A stretch of DNA of 40,097 nt from Lachnoclostridium sp. MSJ-17 (GTDB taxonomy: Bacteria > Bacillota > Clostridia > Oscillospirales > Acutalibacteraceae): NCBI RefSeq assembly GCF_018918205.1, contig NZ_JAHLQB010000083.1:1-40097 (forward strand). Reading direction: 5' to 3'. The notes below the pieces were generated by a model. The model worked only from the letters and a program-made list of their open reading frames with translations. It had not been told where the DNA came from and did no database searches. Positions 15,377 to 23,177 of this stretch are shown piece by piece. The stretch's first letter is position 1; the number at the start of each line of letters is the position of its first letter. Both the position numbers and the translations under genes were made by a program.

Positions 15377-15964
15377 TTAGCCCTCTACAATATGAAGATA
15401 TTTATAAATCGTCGGATAGGATACCTCACAGAGCCTTGAAAACTCAGCCTTGTTAATCTCGCCTTTCTTGTACTTCGGATAATGTTTGTAGAACACACTC
15501 GGAATATCCTCGGCGGTGGTCGTAGGTCTCCCTATCTTTCTGCCCTTTGCCTTTGCGTTCTGCATACCGCTTTTCACACGCTGGCTAATCATATTCCGTT
15601 CTAACTCGCTGAACACGCCCATCATTTTCAGCATACCCTCTGTCATAGGGTCAAGTTCTTTGGTGCAGTCAACAACGAATGTTCCCAACACCAATTTTAT
15701 ATGTCTGTCTTTGGCAAATTCGATTATCTCACATAGTTGTTTGGTGCTTCGGGTAATTCTACTTACTTCGGTAGAAATAATCGTATCGCCCGAATTAACG
15801 GTATTTATCAAACGGTTAAGTTCAACACGATTTGTTTTCATACCGCTTTCATATTCACGGTAGATATTCGTATGGGGAACCCCGAGTTGTATTAACTCTC
15901 TGACCTGTCTGTTGATGTCTTGTAATTCTTCATTTGTGGAACATCTTGCATATCCGTAAATCAT
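15377..15964 (-). CDS. Small serine resolvase/invertase
   Basis: This 195-residue protein has the Tn3/Hin-type layout: catalytic GYARCSTNEE with Ser9, then STEVSRITRS, FSELERNMISQRVKSGM and a GRKIGRP linker, followed by a C-terminal helix-turn-helix (KAEFSRLCEVSYPTIYKYL). Position 8 is Cys where Val is usual. It begins the operon that also holds the 170-residue, Ada-type and large recombinase genes. It may resolve or invert DNA at the element ends. Confidence 0.88.
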   Translation of the reverse strand: MIYGYARCSTNEELQDINRQVRELIQLGVPHTNIYREYESGMKTNRVELNRLINTVNSGDTIISTEVSRITRSTKQLCEIIEFAKDRHIKLVLGTFVVDCTKELDPMTEGMLKMMGVFSELERNMISQRVKSGMQNAKAKGRKIGRPTTTAEDIPSVFYKHYPKYKKGEINKAEFSRLCEVSYPTIYKYLHIVEG

Positions 15965-15996
15965 TTATAATTCCTCCTGAGAATTATTATAATTAT

Positions 15997-16025
15997 ATTA
16001 TAAGGTGTAAACGAAAAGATGTCAA
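15997..16025 (-). promoter_or_regulatory. Consensus promoter of the resolvase operon
   Basis: TTGACA (16020-16025), 17 bases, TATAAT (15997-16002) on the minus strand, about 33 bases before the resolvase start with its AGGAGG ribosome site. Confidence 0.85.
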
Positions 16026-16125
16026 CTGTTTCTTTTATATTTTATGGTGGAATTTATAAAGTATTTGCCATGTACCACTTCAAGGAAAAGTATTAACGGA
16101 ATGAGATGTTTGTTTTTATAGTAAA

Positions 16126-16154
16126 ACCGCCCCCGAAATCAGCACGGAAGCGGT
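16126..16154 (-). terminator. Terminator after the SH3-like protein gene
   Basis: ACCGCTTCCG pairs with CGGGGGCGGT (two G-U pairs) and is followed by TTTTACT on the minus strand. It separates the envelope-protein block from the recombinase operon. Confidence 0.75.
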
Positions 16155-16169
16155 GTGTAAGATTGACTA

Positions 16170-17288
16170 TCAGAACACTTCAAGAAGAATAAAAACATTG
16201 GAAGTGTCGTTGTTCATAATGTGTAAATCAGCTTCATAATGAAAGCGGTTAGGCATATCGGGAGCTATGGGATAATTATTGCCGAGATACTTAAAATTGC
16301 TGTCCATTTCAACAAATCGGATATTCTTTGAAAAGCCTGCGACATTCCCGATAATCTCTCCGTCAATTGTTACATTATATGTGGTAGAATTTATTTCGGT
16401 AATCAAAAGGCTGTCGATATTCTCAGAGTAGGAATTATCGTCTGCGTGATTTGCTTGACTTCTGTATAGAAAAGTTATGTTACCGACTTGTTTTGTCTTG
16501 ATGTCTGAATGATATTTGGGATTAAAAAATGAGGTATCGGTATCATACCCTGTCACCATATCCGCAAGCGAAAGATTTACCCAGCCTACACCCGATTTTA
16601 ATTTGCCCCACAAATCGCCGTACTCGTCATACGATTCATCAACAATAGTATAGTTGGTCGCGGTATCAATGACGTATGTTACATTGGAAGTGGGGTCGGG
16701 TTTCTCGTGAACATACACGCCTACATTCAGCCAAGTCAAATAGCTTTCAAATGAAGCAGATGATTGCTTTTCTTCCTTTGGTTTTTCAGTTGGCGGCTCA
16801 GTCGTTGGCTTTGGTGCTGTGGTAGGCTCTGCGGTAGCCGCTTCTGTTATAGCAACCTCAGTTGGCTTTTCGGTTACTCCCTCTGTAGCTGATATAGTTT
16901 GTTCAACCGTTGTTTCTGAAATGCTGTTTGTAGTATTTTCGCCTTTACCGCTGAAGTACAGCACAATAAAAACAACGAGAAAACAAACAACGGCGGTAAG
17001 AGCAATAGACAGTATGACAGTAGAAATCCTTATTGTCTTATGTTTCTTTTCTGTTGTCTGCGGTTGGTTCTCAGATATTATTTCTTCCTCTGATGCAGAA
17101 ATACCAGTATTAAATGAGTCGTTGTATGCAATATCGGGTTGAACATCATTATTTTTCTGCTGTTCTTCTTTGTTTGAAGATTTGAACGGCGGCTTTACTG
17201 TTCTGCTGTTATTATTAGAAGTTGCCCAAGGTTTAATGGGAGAATTGTTTTGACTGCCCCAACCTTTCGGCAAATTACTGTTCGCCAT
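16170..17288 (-). CDS. Membrane-anchored protein with an SH3-like domain
   Basis: This is a 372-residue protein. A polar N-terminus of about 80 residues is followed by one membrane helix (about 88-112, ISTVILSIALTAVVCFLVVF), a Thr/Pro/Glu-rich linker, and an extracellular region starting LTWLNVGVYVHEKPDPTSNV with GDLWGKLKSGVGWVNLS, the pattern of a bacterial SH3 domain. Its start overlaps the PspC-type gene by 14 bases. With its neighbours it may form a membrane-stress or surface complex. Confidence 0.75.
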   Translation of the reverse strand: MANSNLPKGWGSQNNSPIKPWATSNNNSRTVKPPFKSSNKEEQQKNNDVQPDIAYNDSFNTGISASEEEIISENQPQTTEKKHKTIRISTVILSIALTAVVCFLVVFIVLYFSGKGENTTNSISETTVEQTISATEGVTEKPTEVAITEAATAEPTTAPKPTTEPPTEKPKEEKQSSASFESYLTWLNVGVYVHEKPDPTSNVTYVIDTATNYTIVDESYDEYGDLWGKLKSGVGWVNLSLADMVTGYDTDTSFFNPKYHSDIKTKQVGNITFLYRSQANHADDNSYSENIDSLLITEINSTTYNVTIDGEIIGNVAGFSKNIRFVEMDSNFKYLGNNYPIAPDMPNRFHYEADLHIMNNDTSNVFILLEVF

Positions 17289-17775
17289 TGACGTCCTCCT
17301 CGAACGGAACGCAAATGCTAATCAAGAAGTACAATGCAATGCCGACAAGCGTAATTCCGTAAAACACGCCCATTATTCTCACCCATAACAGCGGAATACC
17401 TGTATATTTGGAAACGCCTGTGCAAAAGCCCATAATCGCCTTGCCCTCTCGTATTCTGTAAAACTTCGGCTCTTTCACTTCTTCTTTGATTGCTTCGGGT
17501 GGTGCCATTGAATAGCTGTTACCACACTCAGGGCAAAAGCCATATGTAACGTTGTTGATTTCCTTAACAGCTTCAATCAGCTTGTAGCCGTTTATCCATA
17601 CGTGAAGCACGGACAAAAATATAAGTGAAAGAATGAATTTCAATCCAAAAGCAGGAAGTTGAATTGAGATTTTCTTTGACGTTGTTCTGCTCAGTAACAA
17701 CGCTTTTTCCGAACCGCAGAACGGACAATGAATATCTTTTAAGATGATATTGCTGTTTTCTTTTTCCTTTGCCAT
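17275..17775 (-). CDS. Zinc-ribbon and PspC domain membrane protein
   Basis: This 166-residue protein has CPFCGSEKA (18-26) and FCPECGNS, which form a zinc ribbon, a membrane segment between them, and a C-terminal PspC domain (FYRIREGKAIMGFCTGVSKY and following helix to ISICVPFEED). PspC domains act in the phage-shock envelope response. The order ribbon, helix, PspC is unusual. It lies between the 549-residue zinc-ribbon protein and the SH3-like protein and is co-directional with both. Confidence 0.8.
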   Translation of the reverse strand: MAKEKENSNIILKDIHCPFCGSEKALLLSRTTSKKISIQLPAFGLKFILSLIFLSVLHVWINGYKLIEAVKEINNVTYGFCPECGNSYSMAPPEAIKEEVKEPKFYRIREGKAIMGFCTGVSKYTGIPLLWVRIMGVFYGITLVGIALYFLISICVPFEEDVNGEQ

Positions 17776-17789
17776 ACTAACACCTCAAT

Positions 17790-19439
17790 TTATGTGATTC
17801 TTGGATTGTTAAAATCCGTATATCCGAAATAGTTTCTGATCGCTTTTACTTCTTCCGTGTCACCGAAATACGTTACCATAAATTTATAGTATCGTTTATC
17901 GTAGGGTTTCATCTGTAAAATTTTGATAAAAGCCGCTACAAGCTGTTCTTTCGGAAAATTTGGATTTGACAGATTATCAAAAACTCCATCTACATTTTTG
18001 ATGTTGCTGTCAATCGGCAGCCAAACATTTTTCTTGTTCCTGTGTAGAATACTTACTACGGTTAAGAATACTCGCCAGTAATCCAAGAAAAAGTGTTCAA
18101 AAAGCACATCGGGCTTAATCCTGTTGTATAACTCTGTTTGTTGGGCTGCGTTGATATTTGCTGCGCCCTTAATCAAACTTGATTCAATAGAATTTCTCGC
18201 TACATTGAACGCCGTAGCCCTTGCTATTCCTTTGACTGCCCCTTTGAGTCCAAAACCGCCGCCTATAAGATTAGGTACAAAACTCATTGTATTAGCGACA
18301 GACCTTTGATTTTTCTCAATAGTCAACTCAACGCTTTCTACTGTAACGGAAATATCATCAAACACCAAGTGATATTTCGCCTTGTGTGCGTTGATTACAT
18401 CGGATTGTGTAATATTCCATATACCGTCAGATATAAGAATTTGTACCGCTTTATCGCAAACGGCGGCTAAATAATATCCGTAAATCTCGGGCGTGAATTG
18501 CAAGTAGGTTACTAAGTCGCGGACTTTCTTGTTATATTCAGCCCTTGCGCTGTTCGCACACTCGTTAGCGAATTTTCTAAACATCAAACGATAGGTATTA
18601 AAAACATCTAAGCCTGATGATACTTTAAGCGTATAACCGCATAAAGGAAACTCCCTTTGTTGTCCGTTGGTACTTTTCCATACATCTTTTATTGATTCAG
18701 GCTCTTCATTTGAGGGTGCGGTTGAATATCTTTGCTTTGTGATATATTCAACTGCTTGCTGTGCTTCATTAAATCTATCTGCTTTCAGCGGTATAGAAAT
18801 ACTCTCGCCTTTATATTCAACAACAAAGTTGAATTCCTGTGAATCGAAAGGCTGATTGATACTTACGCATATATCATCGAAATACATCACTTGTTCGATA
18901 GCGCCGCTTCTCATTGCGTTGCTGAAAGTATTTTTTAATTCCAAGGGAATATAGTACAGTCTGATATAATCGTCATAAACTTCAATTTTTGAGCCATTAC
19001 TGGATTGAAGCAGATACTTGTAATTTTTTGATACGCCATTAGCTAAATCAATCTGCTTGTTAGCATAATTCATTGTGCTGATAAACTTATCCTTTTGATT
19101 AAAGGCAAAGACAAGAAGCAGTTTGTTTCCGCTTTTTAGTAACGCTTGTGCCGTCCCGTTCATCAATGCGGTAGTCGGAACATTTGATAAATTGATTTTC
19201 ACAAACTCGGAATAACTGTATTCCTTGTTTCCGTATATCAGCGATTTGTCTGTCAATATAAAGCTTCTTCCAATACCCATTGTGGGACTGAATCGTTCAT
19301 AGAGTGTATATTGCTGTTGATTAGCTTGCTGTGCCGTTGGCTGTTCTGTCTGAGTAGCGGCTTGTCCGACACGGGTTCCGCAACCGGGGCAGAAATTTGC
19401 GTCATCAGCGATTTGTTTTCCGCAGTTTGTACAAAACAT
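17790..19439 (-). CDS. Large zinc-ribbon protein of unknown function
   Basis: This 549-residue protein starts MFCTNCGKQIADDANFCPGC, a zinc-ribbon (zf-ribbon_3) head. The ATG at 19439 fits the AGGAG ribosome site better (8 bases) than the ATG six bases upstream. A Gln-rich linker follows, then two domains that look like PH-like beta domains (FSPTMGIGRSFILTDKSLIY) and a helical part with a glycine-rich segment near residue 400. The function is unknown. It begins a three-gene operon with the PspC and SH3-like genes. Confidence 0.75.
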   Translation of the reverse strand: MFCTNCGKQIADDANFCPGCGTRVGQAATQTEQPTAQQANQQQYTLYERFSPTMGIGRSFILTDKSLIYGNKEYSYSEFVKINLSNVPTTALMNGTAQALLKSGNKLLLVFAFNQKDKFISTMNYANKQIDLANGVSKNYKYLLQSSNGSKIEVYDDYIRLYYIPLELKNTFSNAMRSGAIEQVMYFDDICVSINQPFDSQEFNFVVEYKGESISIPLKADRFNEAQQAVEYITKQRYSTAPSNEEPESIKDVWKSTNGQQREFPLCGYTLKVSSGLDVFNTYRLMFRKFANECANSARAEYNKKVRDLVTYLQFTPEIYGYYLAAVCDKAVQILISDGIWNITQSDVINAHKAKYHLVFDDISVTVESVELTIEKNQRSVANTMSFVPNLIGGGFGLKGAVKGIARATAFNVARNSIESSLIKGAANINAAQQTELYNRIKPDVLFEHFFLDYWRVFLTVVSILHRNKKNVWLPIDSNIKNVDGVFDNLSNPNFPKEQLVAAFIKILQMKPYDKRYYKFMVTYFGDTEEVKAIRNYFGYTDFNNPRIT

Positions 19440-19469
19440 CTTCATCTCTCCTAGCCCTGTTTTATTATT

Positions 19470-19498
19470 ATTTTATAACTCTTTTTGTGTTCTGTCAA
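19470..19498 (-). promoter_or_regulatory. Promoter of the zinc-ribbon/PspC/SH3 operon
   Basis: TTGACA (19493-19498), 17 bases, TAAAAT (19470-19475) on the minus strand, in the 120-base divergent region shared with the XRE-type regulator gene. Confidence 0.8.
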
Positions 19499-19563
19499 CT
19501 CGATTCGTAAACTTTACAAAATTTTCATTGATAAACCTTTAAGATACTATTAGAGGTGATTTG

Positions 19564-19902
19564 ATGAAGTTTGGAGATAGACTGAAAGTGTTGATTGAAG
19601 AACGAGAAATAACACAGAAAGAGCTGGCGGCTCAAATGAATATTGCGCCCTCAACGGTCAGCAGTTATGTACAGAATACAAGAGAGCCTGATTTCAAAAC
19701 TTTGATTGAAATTGCTCAGTATTTCGGTGTTAGCATAGATTATTTACTGGGATATAGGCCTGCTAATTCCAACACCACAATAAGCGAGGATGAATTGCTT
19801 CGTATATTTCGCCAGTTATCACCAGAGCAAAAGGATATTTGCATTGAACAATGTAAAGTGTTTATCAAAGTCAATCAGCGCAGAATGAAAAAATCATCAT
19901 AG
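19564..19902 (+). CDS. XRE-family helix-turn-helix regulator
   Basis: This is a 112-residue regulator. The Cro/CI-type helix-turn-helix reads ITQKELAAQMNIAPSTVSSY (residues 18-37) and the usual DYLLGY follows near residue 60, with a short helical tail. ATG 19564 is preferred because GAGG stands seven bases before it. It is divergent from the zinc-ribbon operon and may control it. Confidence 0.88.
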   Translation: MKFGDRLKVLIEEREITQKELAAQMNIAPSTVSSYVQNTREPDFKTLIEIAQYFGVSIDYLLGYRPANSNTTISEDELLRIFRQLSPEQKDICIEQCKVFIKVNQRRMKKSS

Positions 19903-19946
19903 TTGACTTTCGATAGTATGCTGAATCATAGAAGGAGGTGAACAGA

Positions 19947-20291
19947 ATGGCAAAAGCATTTAACGGATTAGAGCGAATTGATCTGTTTGCACAAGAAATC
20001 ATTTCCCAAATATCTTTAGGCAGGAAAGAATCTGTAAACGAAATCATAAAGCAAATGGAAAACAAAACCGTTGTACGTTATCTCTATAACAAGTACAAAG
20101 ACGATTGGTTTTTATCTCTTGATGATGATTGTCCTTATAATGTTGATGATTGGGAAGAAAAGTATTATCTGTTCTCTTATATCACTGAAAACGACGCCCG
20201 TCGCAAGTGGGGAATTAGAAATGAAGATGAGGGATTGTTGTTATTAGTTTCTCTCACCTTTGAGGCTCTTCGAGAAGTTCTTCACAAATAA
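19947..20291 (+). CDS. Hypothetical protein, 114 residues
   Basis: Not recognised. It begins MAKAFNGLERIDLFAQEIIS with a GGAGG ribosome site eight bases upstream, is helical and acidic (SLDDDCPYNVDDWEEKYYLF), and has no membrane segment. It lies 44 bases behind the XRE-type gene, same strand, and is followed by a terminator-like hairpin. It may be a small partner of the regulator or an anti-defence type protein; neither can be shown. Confidence 0.7.
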   Translation: MAKAFNGLERIDLFAQEIISQISLGRKESVNEIIKQMENKTVVRYLYNKYKDDWFLSLDDDCPYNVDDWEEKYYLFSYITENDARRKWGIRNEDEGLLLLVSLTFEALREVLHK

Positions 20292-20302
20292 TGAATGTTG
20301 AA

Positions 20303-20334
20303 CACCGTCTGTCTATAATGTGTGACAGGCGGTG
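20303..20334 (+). terminator. Hairpin after the 114-residue gene
   Basis: CACCGTCTGTC pairs with GACAGGCGGTG (11 bp, one G-U pair) around TATAATGTGT. No strong T-run follows, so termination is uncertain. The stretch up to 20480 holds no gene. Confidence 0.55.
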
Positions 20335-20479
20335 AAACCTTGTATATTATCGGACAAACATAATCCGTGTATTACTGAAAGTCGGACAGCAGAAACTGTC
20401 AGCTATTACGACATATCAGTTATTCATTAAACTTTGGTGACAGCGGGTTGCAACATTCGATCACAAGGAGAAGCAAACG

Positions 20480-20671
20480 ATGAAAAGAGTTATCCACAAT
20501 TCAATGAAAAAGAAAACGGCAGAGAACTATTTTATCACTCTGTCCGAAGTAGCGGATTTTCTATCGCAAATTCCCGAATTGCAGAAGTATGAAATTGATT
20601 TTACACAAGAGCCTGACCGTATTAACATTACCGTCGGCGACGATATTTATACCCTCGTAGGTGCGCTCTAA
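20480..20671 (+). CDS. Small hypothetical protein, 63 residues
   Basis: Not recognised. It begins MKRVIHNSMKKKTAENYFIT behind AAGGAG, has a basic N-terminus and an acidic C-terminal half (EIDFTQEPDRINITVGDDIY). A terminator-like hairpin follows. It has the look of a small mobile-element accessory protein. Confidence 0.65.
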   Translation: MKRVIHNSMKKKTAENYFITLSEVADFLSQIPELQKYEIDFTQEPDRINITVGDDIYTLVGAL

Positions 20672-20713
20672 GGATTTATTCTCTTTGGTACCGCCTACTT
20701 TCAATATGATTAA

Positions 20714-20746
20714 AAGCCGTTGGAGCGTTATTAGTTCCAGCGGCTT
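20714..20746 (+). terminator. Terminator-like hairpin
   Basis: AAGCCGTTGGA pairs with TCCAGCGGCTT (11 bp) around GCGTTATTAGT, followed by GTATTGTATC. It stands between the plus-strand small genes and the convergent reverse-transcriptase operon. Confidence 0.6.
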
Positions 20747-20798
20747 GTATTGTATCTGTATTCAATTCGATGGAGAGGAGTGGTGAGGATGTAGACCT

Positions 20799-21242
20799 TT
20801 AAAAAATGTCGGAGGGCTTTACACTCTCACTATGTAATTTTATGAAACAGTCATGGACAAATGCCGATAAATCATTCAAAGATAACTGTATATCAGATAA
20901 ATAATCTAAATACCGACTGGTTAAAACATTCCCAGTGATATTTAGAGCGTTTTCAATCCGCTGAATGTTCAAGCGACAGGCTTCTATATCTGTCTCTGGC
21001 ATAGCTTCCTTGAAAGCTGTCTTTAGTGATTTATTCATATCGGTGCTATCTGTGTCGAGTTCCTCGATAATTGAACAAGTGATTTCTTGTGCTTTGTCGA
21101 TAATGACTCGGCATTCTTCAAGCATTGAAATGTGTTCATCGGTTAAAACCATATCCGATATTTCTAAGAAGGAAATAACGTCCTCGATATTTTCTTTTGC
21201 TTCGTTGATGTATAAATCTAATTGGTTAATTTTATTAAACAT
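20799..21242 (-). CDS. Helical hypothetical protein behind the reverse transcriptase
   Basis: This is a 147-residue protein. The start MFNKINQLDLYINEAKENIE is set by GGAGG six bases before it. The sequence is almost all helix-forming and acidic, without cysteine pairs or membrane segments, and could be a helical bundle. It lies about 105 bases after the reverse-transcriptase stop, same strand, separated by an RNA hairpin. The accessory proteins of diversity-generating retroelements are also small helical bundles, but no specific similarity is visible here. Confidence 0.7.
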   Translation of the reverse strand: MFNKINQLDLYINEAKENIEDVISFLEISDMVLTDEHISMLEECRVIIDKAQEITCSIIEELDTDSTDMNKSLKTAFKEAMPETDIEACRLNIQRIENALNITGNVLTSRYLDYLSDIQLSLNDLSAFVHDCFIKLHSESVKPSDIF

Positions 21243-21294
21243 AAAAATCCTCCTATGCATTTTGAAAATATTTTTTAATGTGTTTGATTTTTGC

Positions 21295-21349
21295 AACTCG
21301 TATGTGCCAGCCCCTTGTGCACGTAAGGGGCAAATCACAGGGACGAGTT
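21295..21349 (-). other. Two-tier RNA hairpin overlapping the reverse-transcriptase stop
   Basis: On the minus strand AACTCGT (from the RT stop codon) pairs with ACGAGTT 42 bases on. Inside, GCCCCTT pairs with AAGGGGC around the self-complementary loop ACGTGCAC. No T-run follows, so it is not a standard terminator. It could be a processing, template or regulatory structure between the RT and the 147-residue gene. Confidence 0.6.
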
Positions 21350-22619
21350 AAAGAAGTTTGAGCAGGTTTGGAGAGATGTTGTCATTTACGCTCCTGACTG
21401 TATCTTGAAGCGCAATTATTATTTCTTTCAGAAAATCATCATCGACAACTCCCTTGTGATAACCCACCCAACCTTGAATGGTTGGCTTTAATTTGTCAAA
21501 CAGTTCTTTGTATTCCTCGTAACCGAAGAATACCTCGCCTACCTTATCAAACAACGATTCTGCATTACTTCTGTCGGGAATAATCAACGGGAGTTCCTCT
21601 CCTGTTTGTATTCGCCAACCTAAGAAACTAAATCCTTTGCTCGCTTCGATAGTCAGCGTTTTGTCTGCTGACAGGCTTAGACCTCTGACAGAAAGAAAGT
21701 CATTTAAAATCTCAATTGCACGATCAAGCTTATTCGGGCATGGACTGATGACAAGAATGTCATCAGCATAGCGGATGAACTCAACGTCCTGCAACGATTC
21801 GATCAGTTTTCTTTCCATTCCATCCAAAGCCATGTTACAAATCATAGGCGAGATTGCCCCGCCCTGCGGAACACCGCGGTTTGTATCATACTTTTTACAC
21901 CGATGGACAACTCCGCATTTAAGAAACTTCGAAAGAATTTTCTTATCAATGGGGATATTATCCATAATCCACTCGTGACTGATGTTATCAAAGCAAGATT
22001 TAACATCTGCTTTCAATACCCAAATGTAATCTTTACGACAACAAAGGATATTTTGACATCTAACCAAAGCGTCTCGTGTAGAACGGTTCGGACGAAAGCC
22101 GTATGAATGTTCATCTGCCAACAATTCAGATATGGGCTCAAGCGCAAACTTATATAAAGTCTGCATGGCTCTATCTTTCATCGTCGGAATACTCAGAGGT
22201 CTTACATCACCATTCCGCTTCGGTATATATATCCTCTTTAATGGTCGAGGAGTATATCCCCGACGGACAAGACTTAAAGCAGCATTGTATTTATCCCTAT
22301 GGGAAATCCATAAGACATCATCAATACCGGGAGTATATTTACCCCTATTAGATGTGACAGCTTTAACAGCTAACATCTTAGCGGAATGTGAATGTATCAG
22401 TAAGTTTTGCAAATATGCAACTTTACCAAATTCACCTTCAATCAAAGCCTTCTCAATACGCCATTGCTGCTTTTGAACGTGGTGCGTGGCTGATGTGAAA
22501 TCAAACTCACACCAGCCCTTGCCATCGTCACAAGGGGCGCACGAATTTACGTTATGTTCGCTCACCTTGTTTAAAAAGTTCCGCGCAGGCGCATTGTAGG
22601 TGTTTTTAATATTTGTCAC
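21348..22619 (-). CDS. Group II intron-like reverse transcriptase without visible intron
   Basis: This is a 423-residue protein. An N-terminal RVT_N-type region (HHVQKQQWRIEKALIEGEFG, 46-65) is followed by RT motifs KADVKSCFDNISHEW (203-217), PQGGAISP (251-258) and catalytic YADD (284-287). A remnant maturase-type X domain is seen in PTIQGWVGYHKGVV (379-392), and there is no HNH endonuclease. The best family match is group II intron RTs, but no domain V or catalytic intron RNA is found on either side. The start is GTG at 22619; no ATG exists before residue 81. It may be a domesticated or defence-linked RT. Confidence 0.85.
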   Translation of the reverse strand: MTNIKNTYNAPARNFLNKVSEHNVNSCAPCDDGKGWCEFDFTSATHHVQKQQWRIEKALIEGEFGKVAYLQNLLIHSHSAKMLAVKAVTSNRGKYTPGIDDVLWISHRDKYNAALSLVRRGYTPRPLKRIYIPKRNGDVRPLSIPTMKDRAMQTLYKFALEPISELLADEHSYGFRPNRSTRDALVRCQNILCCRKDYIWVLKADVKSCFDNISHEWIMDNIPIDKKILSKFLKCGVVHRCKKYDTNRGVPQGGAISPMICNMALDGMERKLIESLQDVEFIRYADDILVISPCPNKLDRAIEILNDFLSVRGLSLSADKTLTIEASKGFSFLGWRIQTGEELPLIIPDRSNAESLFDKVGEVFFGYEEYKELFDKLKPTIQGWVGYHKGVVDDDFLKEIIIALQDTVRSVNDNISPNLLKLL

Positions 22620-22716
22620 CTCGGTTCTGTATTCAATTTTTTTGCTGTGCTGTACTCAGATACAAGAAATATCTCGTGCACACAAGCACGGAACAGTAGT
22701 TATATAGAATGAGAAA

Positions 22717-22851
22717 CTAGTCCTCGGTTCTATTGATGATAATGAATTCAACTAACTTGTTGTACTCATTTTCGTCATACGCTTTCAGTGCACGCATACA
22801 TTCTAAAATATGGGTGGCAAGCAACTGATGAAGTGAAGTTTTGTTATTCAC
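22717..22851 (-). CDS. Small ORF, 44 residues, upstream of the reverse transcriptase
   Basis: GTG start with AAGGAG eight bases upstream. It reads (M)NNKTSLHQLLATHILECM and ends FIIINRTED. It is helical and has no known motif. It lies 97 bases before the RT start and 30 bases after the end of the next small ORF, all on the same strand, so the set may be one transcript. Confidence 0.55.
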   Translation of the reverse strand: MNNKTSLHQLLATHILECMRALKAYDENEYNKLVEFIIINRTED

Positions 22852-22881
22852 TATACTAACTCCTTTCGCTGAGATTGGTTT

Positions 22882-23028
22882 CTACTCAGTTTTATCAATA
22901 CTTCCGCTGAGTAAAAACTCCTGATAATCGTCTTGATGTGTTTCTATGTAGGATTTGATGTCAGCAAAAATGGATATTGCAAACTCTTTAGCTTGTTCTT
23001 TGCTAATTTCAAAGTCTGAATAATCCAA
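22882..23028 (-). CDS. Small ORF, 48 residues, first of the reverse-transcriptase run
   Basis: TTG start (23028) 11 bases after GGAGG; a GTG at 23040 would overlap the ribosome site. It reads DYSDFEISKEQAKEFAISIF in its first half and ends SGSIDKTE. It is acidic and helical, with no known motif. It starts just past the divergent regulatory region of the helix-turn-helix gene. Confidence 0.5.
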   Translation of the reverse strand: MDYSDFEISKEQAKEFAISIFADIKSYIETHQDDYQEFLLSGSIDKTE

Positions 23029-23057
23029 ATTTGTTGACACCTCCCTGCACATTCATC

Positions 23058-23161
23058 TTGACAATTACCATTATACACGATAAAATCAGTATTAGAATAC
23101 TAAATAAATACGATAGATTCGTATGAACTATAAGAAACATTAGTACTGTGATACTAATAAT
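23058..23161. promoter_or_regulatory. Divergent regulatory region with three palindromes
   Basis: Plus-strand promoter TTGACA (23058-23063), 17 bases, TAAAAT (23081-23086) drives the regulator gene. Palindromes follow: AGTATT-AG-AATACT (23088-23101), ATACGA-TAGAT-TCGTAT (about 23109-23125) and TTAGTA-CTGTGA-TACTAA (about 23140-23157). On the minus strand TATAAT occurs in the same region (TATAATGG near 23069-23074). The palindromes are likely operators of the regulator encoded beside them. Confidence 0.65.
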
Positions 23162-23177
23162 TGAGGCTGGTAATATT

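Noticed and set aside
20799..22619. Diversity-generating retroelement
   Set aside because: The RT has QGGAISP rather than the SQ-type motif 4, and no template/variable repeat pair was seen.
21348..23040. Retron
   Set aside because: No msr-msd-type inverted-repeat RNA before the RT, and the protein has RVT_N and maturase features of group II RTs.
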